From Pseudanabaena minima (GTDB lineage Bacteria > Cyanobacteriota > Cyanobacteriia > Pseudanabaenales > Pseudanabaenaceae): a DNA stretch of 64,000 nt. Of the stretch, positions 34,546-42,941 are shown one piece after another. Each line of letters opens with the position of its first letter. Position 1 is the stretch's first letter. Location of the stretch: the NCBI RefSeq assembly GCF_051131155.1, contig NZ_CP159508.1, forward strand, positions 1,116,001-1,180,000, in the 5' to 3' direction. The notes under the pieces are model-generated. The model was not told where the DNA came from, searched no databases, and worked only from the letters and a program-made list of their open reading frames with translations. The position numbers and the translations under genes were made by a program.

Positions 34546-36156
34546 CCAGAATCTCAACAAAATAGCAACGGTAAACGACGGATCAAGATTTATCGACGCA
34601 CTTATGACTTGCCTGTACTCGGTGGCGAAAACTTAGACGAACTACAAAACGCGATCAAAAGTGGTAGCGAAGCATTGCAGCGTGGCTACATCATTAAAAA
34701 GGTACGTCAACAAGTGATGGTAGAGCAGAAAGGGGGCTTCTTAGGTATGAGTAAAAAGCTTGTACCGAAATTTATTGAAGAGACAGTAAAACAGGAATTA
34801 AAGTTTGAAGAAAGATTTCAACAACTTGATAGCCTCGTTAAAAATTACGATGCTGTTATTGCATCCCTAACTGAGCATCAAGATGATTATCAGGAATTTT
34901 TTGGGCAGTTAGCTGACGAGATCCGCGAAATTGTTACTCTTAAATGCCAAGAAATTGCCAGCGTGGAACAGGATCGTCTTGAAGTTGAACAGATCGCTCA
35001 AGCCGATTGGGACGATGACTTACTACAGATTACCGCTCAACAAAAGATTGAAATTTTAGAAACCGCTAAGACAATTGGCTATGCAGCGATCTTAATGCTC
35101 AAAAAGTTGGATCTGATGAGTCTTAGTTTAAATAAAATTGCTAACGATCAACAGACTCAAAAACAAGTCTTAGAAAGCATGGTTAAAAAGCTGTCAGGGC
35201 AGAAAAAAGCATATGAGGTACAATTAAAAATTAAACGTTTGCAAGATGAGGCAAAGGAGTTAGCTAATATAGCTCTCAATTTTGAAGACTATATGAAAAA
35301 GTTCATGGGTTCTTTTCAAACCTTGTTAGGTAACGTTGCTAACGTGGATAAGGAACTTTCTGGAGCAATGCAGGAGATTAAGCAGATTGCCGAAATGACG
35401 ATGAATCAACAGTCTGCTACCTTACCAATGAATGATCGCTCTTCTCAAAAAATCCTTGATTTCCTTGTGGCTAGCGATCTGAAAAAGGAGCGTTTAATTG
35501 AAGCTTTAGAACAAGCCAAAAATTTGAATAGCCAAGTTGATTTTGATCAACAACTTAAAGATGCTTCTCCAAGTCTTTCTTTAGCTGATTGTTTAGACAA
35601 TATCCAAACCTACGTTCAATTTGAACTAAAGCCGATCTTGAATGTCAGAGCAGAAAGAGAGAAACAAAAACAGGCTGAACAGGAAGCTAAATTAAAAAAG
35701 TTTCAGAAGCTGGAGAAGTATCTCAAAAATCAACAATGGTATGAGGCGGATCAGGAAACTTGGAAATTGATGCTCAAGGTAACGAATCGGGAGGAAAAAA
35801 GATATTTAGAGTTAGATAATATTAGAAATTTTCCTTGCGAGGATTTATTAACCTTAGATCGCCTGTGGGTGGAATATAGCAAGAAACATGGATTTGAGTT
35901 TGGCTTTAGTGTCCAGAAGCAGATTTATGTCGAGTGTGGTGGTAAGCTAGATTTTAGTTATCCTAGTAATGAGATTTGGGATAAATTTTGCGATCGCACT
36001 GCATGGAAAAGCGAGGGTATGTTGGTGAACTATCCCCAACCATTTTTTAAGAATAATTTAATGAATGTAAATGGACACCTCCCATGGATGGTGGATCGAG
36101 AGTGTCCGTTCATGATGACGCATCCGCTACATATTTTCTCGCATCAAGACTTGTGA
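34534..36156 (+). CDS. Coiled-coil protein with C-terminal GUN4 domain
   Basis: 540 residues, much longer than stand-alone Gun4 (about 230). Residues 1-60 are basic (KRRIKIYRRTYDLPVLGG). Residues about 90-385 are helical, with heptad-like stretches and two hydrophobic patches (MLKKLDLMSLSL). Residues about 392-525 match the GUN4 fold: LKNQQWYEADQETWKLML, FPCEDLLTLDRLWVEYSKKHGFEFGFSVQKQIYVECGG, and a final NGHLPWM-type ending. GUN4 domains bind protoporphyrin IX/Mg-protoporphyrin and activate Mg-chelatase. In fusions they may sense tetrapyrroles. What the N-terminal half does is unknown. Confidence 0.82.
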   Translation: MTQEPESQQNSNGKRRIKIYRRTYDLPVLGGENLDELQNAIKSGSEALQRGYIIKKVRQQVMVEQKGGFLGMSKKLVPKFIEETVKQELKFEERFQQLDSLVKNYDAVIASLTEHQDDYQEFFGQLADEIREIVTLKCQEIASVEQDRLEVEQIAQADWDDDLLQITAQQKIEILETAKTIGYAAILMLKKLDLMSLSLNKIANDQQTQKQVLESMVKKLSGQKKAYEVQLKIKRLQDEAKELANIALNFEDYMKKFMGSFQTLLGNVANVDKELSGAMQEIKQIAEMTMNQQSATLPMNDRSSQKILDFLVASDLKKERLIEALEQAKNLNSQVDFDQQLKDASPSLSLADCLDNIQTYVQFELKPILNVRAEREKQKQAEQEAKLKKFQKLEKYLKNQQWYEADQETWKLMLKVTNREEKRYLELDNIRNFPCEDLLTLDRLWVEYSKKHGFEFGFSVQKQIYVECGGKLDFSYPSNEIWDKFCDRTAWKSEGMLVNYPQPFFKNNLMNVNGHLPWMVDRECPFMMTHPLHIFSHQDL

Positions 36157-36308
36157 AGTCTAAGGCATAAACGTTTCACACTTCTATTAACTTTTGTAAA
36201 CAGACAATTAACTACGACATAATGCACCTTTCCAAGATCCGTTACCTGTCACCAGCCTCCTCACCATCACCACCATCATTTTCCGAAAATTTCTGGCAAT
36301 CTGTTTTC
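36157..36308. other. Spacer before the first REPIN-like copy
   Basis: About 150 bases following the GUN4 gene contain no gene, no tRNA and no clear terminator hairpin. An ACCAGCCTCCTCACCATCACC stretch is simple and CT-rich. Confidence 0.4.
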
Positions 36309-36510
36309 GTAGAGGCAAAACATTCCCGCAGAAATTTATGATTTTGCAGATCCTCTCAAATCGGGAATGCTCTGCCCTAAGCCTCCAACATTGACCAAAA
36401 TTTCTAAACCGCAGAGATAAATTATTCTTTACAGCAAAGAGGGTAGAGCATTTGCGTACAGAGATTTTCGTGATAATTTACAAATATCAGCGCAAATGCT
36501 CTACCCCTAC
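36309..36510 (+). repeat. REPIN-like double hairpin, family R6, copy A
   Basis: 202 bp. Left hairpin: GGCAAAACATTCCCG pairing with CGGGAATGCTCTGCC. Right hairpin: GGGTAGAGCATTTGCG pairing with CGCAAATGCTCTACCC. Outer ends GTAGAGG and CCCCTAC. The stems keep GC pairs while loops vary, as expected for REP-type sequences. The left arm has diverged slightly from copy B. Confidence 0.85.
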
Positions 36511-36577
36511 ATTTGTATTGTTCTGTGGTGATGTGTATTTGATGATTAATGCCACAATTTAAAACAACAAAATCATC

Positions 36578-36780
36578 GTAGGGGCAGAGCATTCCCGCAG
36601 AAATTTATGATTTTGTAGATCCTTTTAAATCGGGAATGCTCTGCCCTAAACCTCCAACATTCATCGATCATTCTCAAACCGCAGGGATAAATTATCGGTG
36701 ACAGCCAAGAGGGTAGAGCATTTGCGTATAAAGATTTCGGTGATAATTTACAAATATTGGCGCAAATGCTCTACCCCTAC
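36578..36780 (+). repeat. REPIN-like double hairpin, family R6, copy B
   Basis: 203 bp, opening GTAGGGGCAGAGCATTCCCG and closing CGCAAATGCTCTACCCCTAC. The two ends are inverted repeats differing at three positions. The central CCGCAGGGATAAATTATCGG connects the two hairpins. It ends 27 bases before the RAYT start codon. Confidence 0.9.
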
Positions 36781-36807
36781 ATTTGCCATATTTGCCACAT
36801 TTATTTT

Positions 36808-37287
36808 ATGTCTTACAATCCTGAAATTCATCATCGGCGCTCTATCCGTTTGCAGGGATATGACTATACAAATGTAGGAATCTATTTTGTAACCATCTGT
36901 AGCTATCAAAGACAGCATTTATTTGGAACCATAGATAACGGAGAAATGAAAATAAATCTGGCTGGTCAAATTGTCTTTACGCTGTGGCAAAAGATTCCTC
37001 AACATTTTCCGAATGTACAGCTTGATGAATTTGTTTTGATGCCTGATCATCTGCATGGAATCGTTGTAATAGCAGAATCAAAAGATAAATTCTCGTTAGC
37101 TAATATTATCCAAAATTTTAAATCTGTTTCCTCTCGCAAAATTAATCGCATTAATAAAAACTATGGCGTATCAATTTGGCAGCGCAACTATTATGAAAGG
37201 ATTGTAAGGAATGAAGAGGAATTAAACAATCAGCGCGAATATATCAAAAGTAATCCAGCTAATAGGGTATATCTCAATACCGAATAA
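36808..37287 (+). CDS. REP-associated tyrosine transposase (RAYT-like, Y1/HUH fold)
   Basis: 159 residues from ATG 36808; an in-frame ATG at 36757 is inside the repeat and rejected. Typical RAYT start SYNPEIHHRRSIRLQGYDYT, then YFVTICSYQRQHLFG. The HUH-type metal motif is HLH in MPDHLHGIVVI (H81, H83). The catalytic tyrosine is in SIWQRNYYERIV (Y128 or Y129), with NEEELNNQREYIKSNPANR after it. RAYTs are related to IS200/IS605 TnpA, are usually single-copy, and mobilise REP/REPIN sequences in their genome. Here intact R6 repeats lie on both sides within 50 bases. Confidence 0.9.
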   Translation: MSYNPEIHHRRSIRLQGYDYTNVGIYFVTICSYQRQHLFGTIDNGEMKINLAGQIVFTLWQKIPQHFPNVQLDEFVLMPDHLHGIVVIAESKDKFSLANIIQNFKSVSSRKINRINKNYGVSIWQRNYYERIVRNEEELNNQREYIKSNPANRVYLNTE

Positions 37288-37328
37288 ATCAAAACAATGT
37301 TTTTATTCCCATAATTACTGTTGTTCTT

Positions 37329-37531
37329 GTAGGGGCAGAGCATTCCCGACACAATCTATCATTTTTCAGATCCGTCTAATTCGGGAATGCTCTGCCCAAA
37401 ACCTTCGCGATGCATAACAATCTCCAAACCGCAGAAATAAATTATCGGTGACAGCCAATAGGGTAGAGCATTTGCAGATATAGATTGTAGTGGAGAGTTG
37501 AAAGAGAGTGGCGCAAATGCTCTACCCCTAC
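37329..37531 (+). repeat. REPIN-like double hairpin, family R6, copy C
   Basis: 203 bp in the same orientation as copies A and B. Left outer end GTAGGGGCAGAGCATTCCCG; right outer end CGCAAATGCTCTACCCCTAC. The internal stems are kept but loops differ. The remaining spacer to 37612 only holds the hairpin of the DUF3370 gene. Confidence 0.88.
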
Positions 37532-37560
37532 AGCTTACAAATATTTTCCTTTTTCTCCCA

Positions 37561-37597
37561 AATATTGGTGGCGAAGCAAAGCCGCACCACCAATATT
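37561..37597. terminator. Hairpin after the DUF3370-type gene
   Basis: AATATTGGTGG pairs with CCACCAATATT around a GC-rich loop, downstream of the minus-strand gene end. Confidence 0.55.
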
Positions 37598-37612
37598 TAA
37601 ACGATCGCTACT

Positions 37613-39022
37613 TTAAGGCGTAGTCGTCACCGTCAACACTTGCGGAGGAGTAGCATCCGCAGGATAGAGAAAATCAAACTGGACAACACGGCGATCGCTT
37701 GGTGGCATAGTTAATGTCACAAGAGACTTACCACGCTCACCACGACGCATCATCAAATGGACATAGCGCGTTTGTGCCAAGCCCCTGTCATCACGAAATC
37801 TCACCCTTACCGAACCACGGAAAAATACATCATCAGGAAGTGGTTCAAAAAATTGCAAACCACCAACTGGCTTGTCGTATTTGATCGGATTTTGGAATGA
37901 GAGAACGACGGTTTGGGTTTCACTGGTAGGGTTATGCAGAGGCATTGTCAAATTGTACTGCACACCATAATTGCCGTGAGCCGAATAAGCCGTATCAGGA
38001 TAGCGAACCTTTAGTGGTGCTGTTTGTACTTGCCCCGTTCCCATCGTGCCATATTGCAAGAGACTTAAACCATAGGAATAGGATTCGCCACGTTTGGGAA
38101 TGGCTAGATCATTACTATCTTTATCGGTCAAATTCCCAAACCATTGCGAACCTAGTTGCACACCAGCCACACGGCTATATTCAAATCTTCCTTCCGTCAA
38201 ATCAGGTGGCGTAGGCACGACATCACGAGGTTTAGCTAGTTCTCCTTTTTTGAGAATCTCTTCCCATTCTTCAAGATTAGGAGCGCGTTCGGTTCCATCA
38301 GGATTAAGACGCGCATAGAGAGAGAGCGTCGCCACATAAACCTTGCCATCACTGCGTAACCTCGATAATCCCGATCGCCCATTTAAGGGCGGCTCTAATT
38401 CCTTGACAGGAATCGGCACATTCATTAACATGCGGCTTTCCTTTGGTGGAATTACAATCTGAGCAGGGAAAATATCCTGACGGCGACCTCGCAAAATGTC
38501 AAGCATGGCGCGATCGCCAGGACCACGATACACTTCGCCATTGTTATTCAAGGAGTAGCTAGGGGCATCGTAAAAAGGCGCATCGGGCTGACTGAGATAG
38601 CTAGCTCCCAGCAATATATCGACTTTGACAGGCTGATCGGTGGGATTATAGGCGATCGCGCCAATATACAAAGTTCTTAAGTCTTCTGGTGGTGGAGCTT
38701 TGGAAATATGGTGCGTAAATAAATCAAAGCGACCTTGAAAGGGAAAGTTTAAATGCGCTTTGGGATGAGCCATCCCTTCAGGTGGAAAAGCTGACAGCAA
38801 AATTCCTTCTGTTTGCACAATCTCAGGACTGTTGCTATTAAACATTGGTACATCGTCAAGTTGTCCCATAAGCGGACGCATTTCTTGGCGATCTAGAATA
38901 ATTTGGCGTTGGTTGGCAGCTTGAGCAACTTTATTAGTGACAGTATGGCTGTTTACGGAGTTTGTTGTGGGTAAAACTGGGGTAATCGGAGTTAATAGCG
39001 ACATTAAAAAAGCTGTCAACAT
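37613..39022 (-). CDS. DUF3370-type exported protein
   Basis: 469 residues. A hydrophobic N-terminus (LTAFLMSLLTPITPVL) serves as signal peptide, followed by a polar linker. The rest is a beta-rich secreted domain recognisable as the cyanobacterial DUF3370 family: RPLMGQLDDVPMFNSNSPEIVQTEGILL, GNYGVQYNLTMPLHNPTSETQTVVLSFQNP, and a C-terminal VVQFDFLYPADATPPQVLTV. Probably periplasmic or cell-surface. No function is known. It is followed by a hairpin, then the RAYT repeats. Confidence 0.72.
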   Translation of the reverse strand: MLTAFLMSLLTPITPVLPTTNSVNSHTVTNKVAQAANQRQIILDRQEMRPLMGQLDDVPMFNSNSPEIVQTEGILLSAFPPEGMAHPKAHLNFPFQGRFDLFTHHISKAPPPEDLRTLYIGAIAYNPTDQPVKVDILLGASYLSQPDAPFYDAPSYSLNNNGEVYRGPGDRAMLDILRGRRQDIFPAQIVIPPKESRMLMNVPIPVKELEPPLNGRSGLSRLRSDGKVYVATLSLYARLNPDGTERAPNLEEWEEILKKGELAKPRDVVPTPPDLTEGRFEYSRVAGVQLGSQWFGNLTDKDSNDLAIPKRGESYSYGLSLLQYGTMGTGQVQTAPLKVRYPDTAYSAHGNYGVQYNLTMPLHNPTSETQTVVLSFQNPIKYDKPVGGLQFFEPLPDDVFFRGSVRVRFRDDRGLAQTRYVHLMMRRGERGKSLVTLTMPPSDRRVVQFDFLYPADATPPQVLTVTTTP

Positions 39023-39076
39023 AGGCTTGTAGCATCCAAAGATTGAAGCAAGTTTATCTAATAATCGCGATTATAA

Positions 39077-39574
39077 CTAGCGTCCCGCACTAATCGCCAT
39101 CATAAAAGCATCAGTAGTTGCCAGAGAAGCGATCGCAATGCCAATTCCTTGGGAGATCATCGCCTTTCGCAAAAACACTGTGCGTGCAGCCTTATAGCTC
39201 TGTAAATCCTCAATTTGCTGCATCCATGTAGCGGTAATTGCCGTTTGCAAGCTTTCATTTTTTTGCATCAACACTTCAGGAGAAAGCCCTGTAGTTGCGA
39301 CTTTGCGAGGATATAGTCCCAATACAGCAAAGGCGATCGCGATCGCTAGAGCCACACATGCTGAAAGTTTGAGACTTAAATAGATAAAGTATAGGTTTTC
39401 CTGATCTGGTTTGACATAGATTTGAAAGGTAGAAGTAACACGCAAACCCAGCAATAATAATGCACTAATTTCCATAACCCCTGAGAGTTTTGTTCCTAGC
39501 GTATCGACTCCATGCTGAGCTTGCTCTAGGCAAAATTTAGTATATTCGTAGAGAAAACTTTGCTGTTCTTCCAT
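39077..39574 (-). CDS. Small membrane protein resembling 2-3 TM nucleotide-gated effectors
   Basis: 165 residues. Hydrophilic N-terminus, then TM1 (GVMEISALLLLGLRV), TM2 (LKLSACVALAIAIAFAVLGLYPR), an amphipathic helix (SPEVLMQKNESLQTAIT...), and TM3 near the C-terminus (QGIGIAIASLATTDAFMM). Order and spacing recall the PycTM/SLATT-type effector membrane proteins of cyclic-nucleotide defence systems, but no cyclase gene is adjacent and there is no diagnostic motif. It may well be a plain unknown membrane protein. The upstream spacer is packed with repeats. Confidence 0.5.
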   Translation of the reverse strand: MEEQQSFLYEYTKFCLEQAQHGVDTLGTKLSGVMEISALLLLGLRVTSTFQIYVKPDQENLYFIYLSLKLSACVALAIAIAFAVLGLYPRKVATTGLSPEVLMQKNESLQTAITATWMQQIEDLQSYKAARTVFLRKAMISQGIGIAIASLATTDAFMMAISAGR

Positions 39575-39616
39575 ACTTTTGTTGCTTTTACTTTTGTTTT
39601 TTTATGCGACCAGTTT

Positions 39617-39721
39617 ATACCAAACCACAAAATGGCGGAGCCATTTTGTGGTTTTAAAACCCTTACTGGGTTTGGTTTTTAATTCACGAAAGTGTGGCTA
39701 CACTTTCGTGAATTGTTATTA
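39617..39721 (+). repeat. ATACCAA double-hairpin element, family R1
   Basis: Full-length copy: ATACCAAACCACAAAATGGCG..., linker AAAACCCTTACTGGGTTTGG, hairpin ATTCACGAAAGTGTGG... and end TTGTTATTA. It occupies part of the 39575-39853 spacer. Confidence 0.8.
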
Positions 39722-39729
39722 TTTGCGCC

Positions 39730-39846
39730 CAAACCAAAAGATTTTTTGAAAGTGTTGCTTTGCAATACTTTCAAAAAATCTTTTGGTTTGAGTTTAAAGG
39801 GTTTTCCAAGCACAAAACGGCTTAGCCGTTTTGTGTTTTGGTATTA
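39730..39846. repeat. Hairpin and half of an inverted R1 element
   Basis: A long stem (CAAACCAAAAGATTTTTTGA and complement, 39730-39790) is followed by AAAGGGTTTTCCAAGCACAA, then a CACAAAACGG hairpin and TTTTGGTATTA. This is the left half of R1 in reverse orientation, right against eno. Confidence 0.7.
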
Positions 39847-39853
39847 CGATTAC

Positions 39854-41146
39854 TTAGCGAGAAGGACCCAAACCAACAGCACCAGCGTAAACAGCTTGAC
39901 TGCCAAGTTCTGCTTCAATCCTCAGCAAACGGTTGTACTTTGCAACGCGCTCACTACGGCATAGAGAACCTGTTTTGATTTGACCTGCACGAGTAGCGAC
40001 AGCAAGATCGGCGATGGTTGTGTCTTCAGTCTCACCAGAACGATGGCTGATCACTGAGCGATAGCCATTCTTGTCAGCAGTGGCGATCGCTTCTAACGTC
40101 TCGGTTAAACTACCAATTTGATTGAGCTTAATCAAAATTGCACTAGCACAACCCTCACGAATACCACGTTCTAGACGGGTCTTATTAGTTACAAACAAAT
40201 CATCGCCCACCAACTGCGTATTGGTGAGTTGATCGGTCATGGCTTTCCAGCTAGCCCATTGATCTTCTTCCAATCCATCTTCGATCGAGACGATTGGATA
40301 TTTGGCAATCAAGCCTTCATAGTAGTTGACAAACTCTTGAGGAGAGAGAGTCTTGCCATCGATCACATAGTTACCATCTTTGAATAGCTCATTAGAGGCT
40401 ACATCCAGCGCCAAAGCGACATCTTCACCTGGTTTGTAACCTGCTTTAGTTATTGCGTCAATGAGCAATTCTAGAGCTGCTTGGTTAGATTCAAGGTTAG
40501 GTGCAAATCCACCTTCATCACCTACAGCAGTTGACAAGCCTTTTTCATGGAGGATCGAGCTAAGCGCTGCGAATACTTCTGCACCATAGCGCAATGCTTC
40601 TTTAAAAGTTGGTGCGCCTACAGGCACGATCATGAATTCTTGAATATCCACGTTGTTATCCGCATGAGCACCACCGTTGATAACGTTCATGAGGGGAACT
40701 GGCAACACATTGGATAGAGGCGTTCCCAGATAGCGATATAGAGGCTGTCCAATCGCAGCCGATGCAGCTTTTGCTGTCGCCAGCGAAACTGCTAAGATAG
40801 CATTTGCGCCAATCTCGGATTTATTGGGCGATCCGTCCCGTTTGATCATGATCCGATCAACGAGTTCTTGATTGAGTGCGTCTACGCCGCGCAATTCAGG
40901 GAGGAGCTTTTCAGTAATGTTGCGAACTGCGATCAAAACCCCTTTACCGCCGTAGCGTTTTTTATCTCCATCCCGCAACTCATGGGCTTCAAAACTACCT
41001 GTAGATGCGCCACTGGGTACTTGGGCAAGACCAACTGCTCCATTTGCTAATTTAACTTCCGCTTCAACGGTTGGTTTGCCACGCGAATCGAGGATTTCTC
41101 GTGCTGCGATCGCAATGATTTCTGTGCCTTTAGTCACTTTAAGCAA
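39854..41146 (-). CDS. eno: Enolase
   Basis: 430 residues. Converts 2-phosphoglycerate to phosphoenolpyruvate. Signatures present: AREILDSRGKPTVEAEV at the start, GASTGSFEAHELRDGD, MNVINGGAHADNNVDIQEFMIVP, VGDEGGFAPNL, SIEDGLEEDQW, GDDLFVTN, and the enolase signature ILIKLNQIGSLTETLEAI followed by SHRSGETEDTTIADL. Metal ligands (D, E, D in the central part) are intact. A monocistronic housekeeping gene surrounded by hairpin repeats on both sides. Confidence 0.97.
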   Translation of the reverse strand: MLKVTKGTEIIAIAAREILDSRGKPTVEAEVKLANGAVGLAQVPSGASTGSFEAHELRDGDKKRYGGKGVLIAVRNITEKLLPELRGVDALNQELVDRIMIKRDGSPNKSEIGANAILAVSLATAKAASAAIGQPLYRYLGTPLSNVLPVPLMNVINGGAHADNNVDIQEFMIVPVGAPTFKEALRYGAEVFAALSSILHEKGLSTAVGDEGGFAPNLESNQAALELLIDAITKAGYKPGEDVALALDVASNELFKDGNYVIDGKTLSPQEFVNYYEGLIAKYPIVSIEDGLEEDQWASWKAMTDQLTNTQLVGDDLFVTNKTRLERGIREGCASAILIKLNQIGSLTETLEAIATADKNGYRSVISHRSGETEDTTIADLAVATRAGQIKTGSLCRSERVAKYNRLLRIEAELGSQAVYAGAVGLGPSR

Positions 41147-41268
41147 TTCCTTTGATGATTAAGTAAAGCTATTCGCAATAATCTTACAGTTTTGCGCTGT
41201 CTCATTTCTCAAATGTTAGGTCTTCATCAAAAAAATTGACAAAATTCACTTTTTGATGTTTTCTACAG

Positions 41269-41325
41269 CTCCAAGTTAAAAGAGAATGGCGGCGCGAAGC
41301 GCCGCCATTCTCTTTTAACTTGGAG
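41269..41325. repeat. Perfect 27-bp-arm palindrome upstream of eno
   Basis: CTCCAAGTTAAAAGAGAATGGCGGCGC-type stem (41269-41295), loop GAA, exact complement. It is about 120 bases upstream of the eno start in the 41147-41638 spacer, on the promoter side rather than the terminator side, so termination of eno is not its role. Confidence 0.65.
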
Positions 41326-41351
41326 AGCAAAGTTATGCAAGACACTGTAAG

Positions 41352-41590
41352 CTTAAGCTCAGATGTTACGTGGAAAGCTGAGATTGGGGCTTGATCTCCA
41401 AGCCCCTGCTTTACAAATATGTAGGGATTTGGTCTCCAAATCCTCTTTGAAGTACCTGTGCAAAATAAATTTCCAAAACCCGTAAAGTTGTGCCCCGCAG
41501 GGGCGCAACTTTACGGGTTTTGCTTTGTAATTAATTATGCCTAGCTACTTAAGATGACATACCTATCTTTGTTCTATGTAACATCAGTAA
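41352..41590. repeat. Composite R5 element with nested hairpins
   Basis: Ends are AGATGTTACGTGGAAAGCTG and TTCTATGTAACATCA, the R5 inverted termini. Inside are two GGTCTCCAAG units, a stem (AAAACCCGTAAAGTTG and complement, 41474-41522) and an R3-like end (TTAATTATGCCTAGCTACTTA). It looks like several elements inserted into one another. No gene in this spacer. Confidence 0.6.
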
Positions 41591-41638
41591 GAATCAATTT
41601 TTTGGTGATACGGCTTTGCCGTGCTACATCGTAGAACT

Positions 41639-42319
41639 CTAACTGCGTTCTATCAATACTTGTTTTAAACGCATGGGATCGCCTTGATCAATAACTTTGC
41701 CACGCTCTAATAAAAATGCACCATCAGCATAATCCAACTCATTTAACCGATGCGTAACCCATAGAGCCGTAAGATTTTTTTGTTTGACCAACTCGCGCAC
41801 TGAAGCAACCAGATCGGTTTGGTTTTCGCCATCTAATAACGCCGTAGGTTCGTCTAGTAATAAAACTTCCGCGTGACGTGCGATCGCCCCTGCGATCGCC
41901 ACCCGTTGCTTTTGACCACCACTGAGAGCATAGATGGGACGGCGGAGCATTTGCTCTAGATTCACCGCGCTCAGTGATTCTTTGACTCGATGTAAAGTTT
42001 CTATGTAGGAAAGATTTTCGGATGCTAAGCCAAAGGCAATATCTGCGCCTACCGTTGGCATTACTAATTGATGATCGGGATTTTGAAATACAAAGCCAAC
42101 GCGAGAGCCGATCTCAATATCGCCAGAACTTGGTTTGAGTAAACTTGCTAGGAGCCTAAGCAAAGTCGATTTACCACTGCCGTTAGTACCCAACAGCATC
42201 CAAAATTCCCCTTTTGGCACAGATAAGGTGCAGCGATCGAGGACTGTTTCCCCTGAAGCCCATGCAAAGCTAAGATCGCGAACACTAATGGCGGTGGTTA
42301 CAGATTGATCGGTGGGCAT
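41639..42319 (-). CDS. CbiO/EcfA-like ABC transporter ATP-binding protein
   Basis: 226 residues. A lone ATPase subunit: Walker A GTNGSGKST (44-52), Q-loop VFQNPDHQ, signature LSGGQKQRVAIA (132-143), Walker B LLLDEPTALLD and H-loop WVTHRL. The NPDHQLVMPTV segment is typical of energy-coupling-factor (CbiO-type) ATPases for cobalt/nickel or vitamins. The matching T and S subunits are not in this window. It is followed on the same strand by nothing and preceded by the UPF0367 gene. Confidence 0.85.
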   Translation of the reverse strand: MPTDQSVTTAISVRDLSFAWASGETVLDRCTLSVPKGEFWMLLGTNGSGKSTLLRLLASLLKPSSGDIEIGSRVGFVFQNPDHQLVMPTVGADIAFGLASENLSYIETLHRVKESLSAVNLEQMLRRPIYALSGGQKQRVAIAGAIARHAEVLLLDEPTALLDGENQTDLVASVRELVKQKNLTALWVTHRLNELDYADGAFLLERGKVIDQGDPMRLKQVLIERS

Positions 42320-42361
42320 TGTTAATAGCAGATATGTACTTGTACAAAAAATTACTCAAAC

Positions 42362-42398
42362 CCTTAGAGTTGCGCCCCGCAGGGGCGCAACTCTAAGG
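42362..42398. terminator. Terminator of the UPF0367 gene
   Basis: CCTTAGAGTTGCGCCCC pairs exactly with its complement around a 3-base loop just past the stop codon. A sister stem (AAAGTTGTGCCCC) occurs at 41474-41522. Confidence 0.65.
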
Positions 42399-42399
42399 A

Positions 42400-42663
42400 T
42401 TAGCCACGGATAAAGCCTGCGCCCATATTCGTAGAAGTCCCTGACTTTTCAGAAACCTGCACAGCCGAGATTTCGCTTGCAAGTACCGAGACTTTCTTGC
42501 CTTCTTGTTTTTCGCAGGTTAATTCCAAGACTTTGGTGTTACCGTCAGCGATCGCATTAGCGATTTCACGATAAAGCGCCTCAGCATTTTCTTGCTCCTT
42601 GCGCTGTACAGACAAAGCGATCGGATTATTTTTGAGGGTGATTTCAACTGTATACATCAGCAT
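42400..42663 (-). CDS. UPF0367-family small protein
   Basis: 87 residues. MYTVEITLKNNPIALSVQRKEQENAEALY...IANAI...LELTCEKQEGKKVSVLASEISAVQVSEK fits the cyanobacterial UPF0367 family in order and spacing. The protein may begin two codons later (MYTVEI), but the GGACAACC upstream spacing favours ATG 42663. The C-terminal tail (GTSTNMGAGFIRG) is variable. No function known. It lies 80 bases upstream of the CbiO-like gene, with a strong hairpin between. Confidence 0.8.
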   Translation of the reverse strand: MLMYTVEITLKNNPIALSVQRKEQENAEALYREIANAIADGNTKVLELTCEKQEGKKVSVLASEISAVQVSEKSGTSTNMGAGFIRG

Positions 42664-42818
42664 TGATTCGGTTGTCCTGCCTAGAAATGAAAGGTAGATA
42701 GAGTCGTTACAAGGTTTAGCGCAGATGCATTAGTGATTTGCATACCTGTTTATTACCTTCAGTATGCCATTGCATAGACAATCAAGGTTAGGTTTGTGCA
42801 GTAGAGCATCCCGTAATT

Positions 42819-42871
42819 GGAACAAAAAGATGAGTGGCGGCGCTTCGCGCCGCCACTCATCTTTTTGTTCC
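42819..42871. repeat. GATGAGTGGCG palindrome in the rodA leader
   Basis: GGAACAAAAAGATGAGTGGC continues to 25-bp arms, loop TTC, exact complement; about 70 bases upstream of the rodA start. It shares its stem core with 25827-25865. Confidence 0.65.
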
Positions 42872-42941
42872 TAGCTATCTCTTGATGTAAATCTTGGAAT
42901 TAAGATACATAATAAGAACTGATGCGAAATTAGCTGCGTTT

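Noticed and set aside
36309..37531. R6 repeats read as a CRISPR or satellite
   Set aside because: Units are about 203 bp with internal hairpins, separated by 67 bp or by a gene; they do not have short unique spacers.
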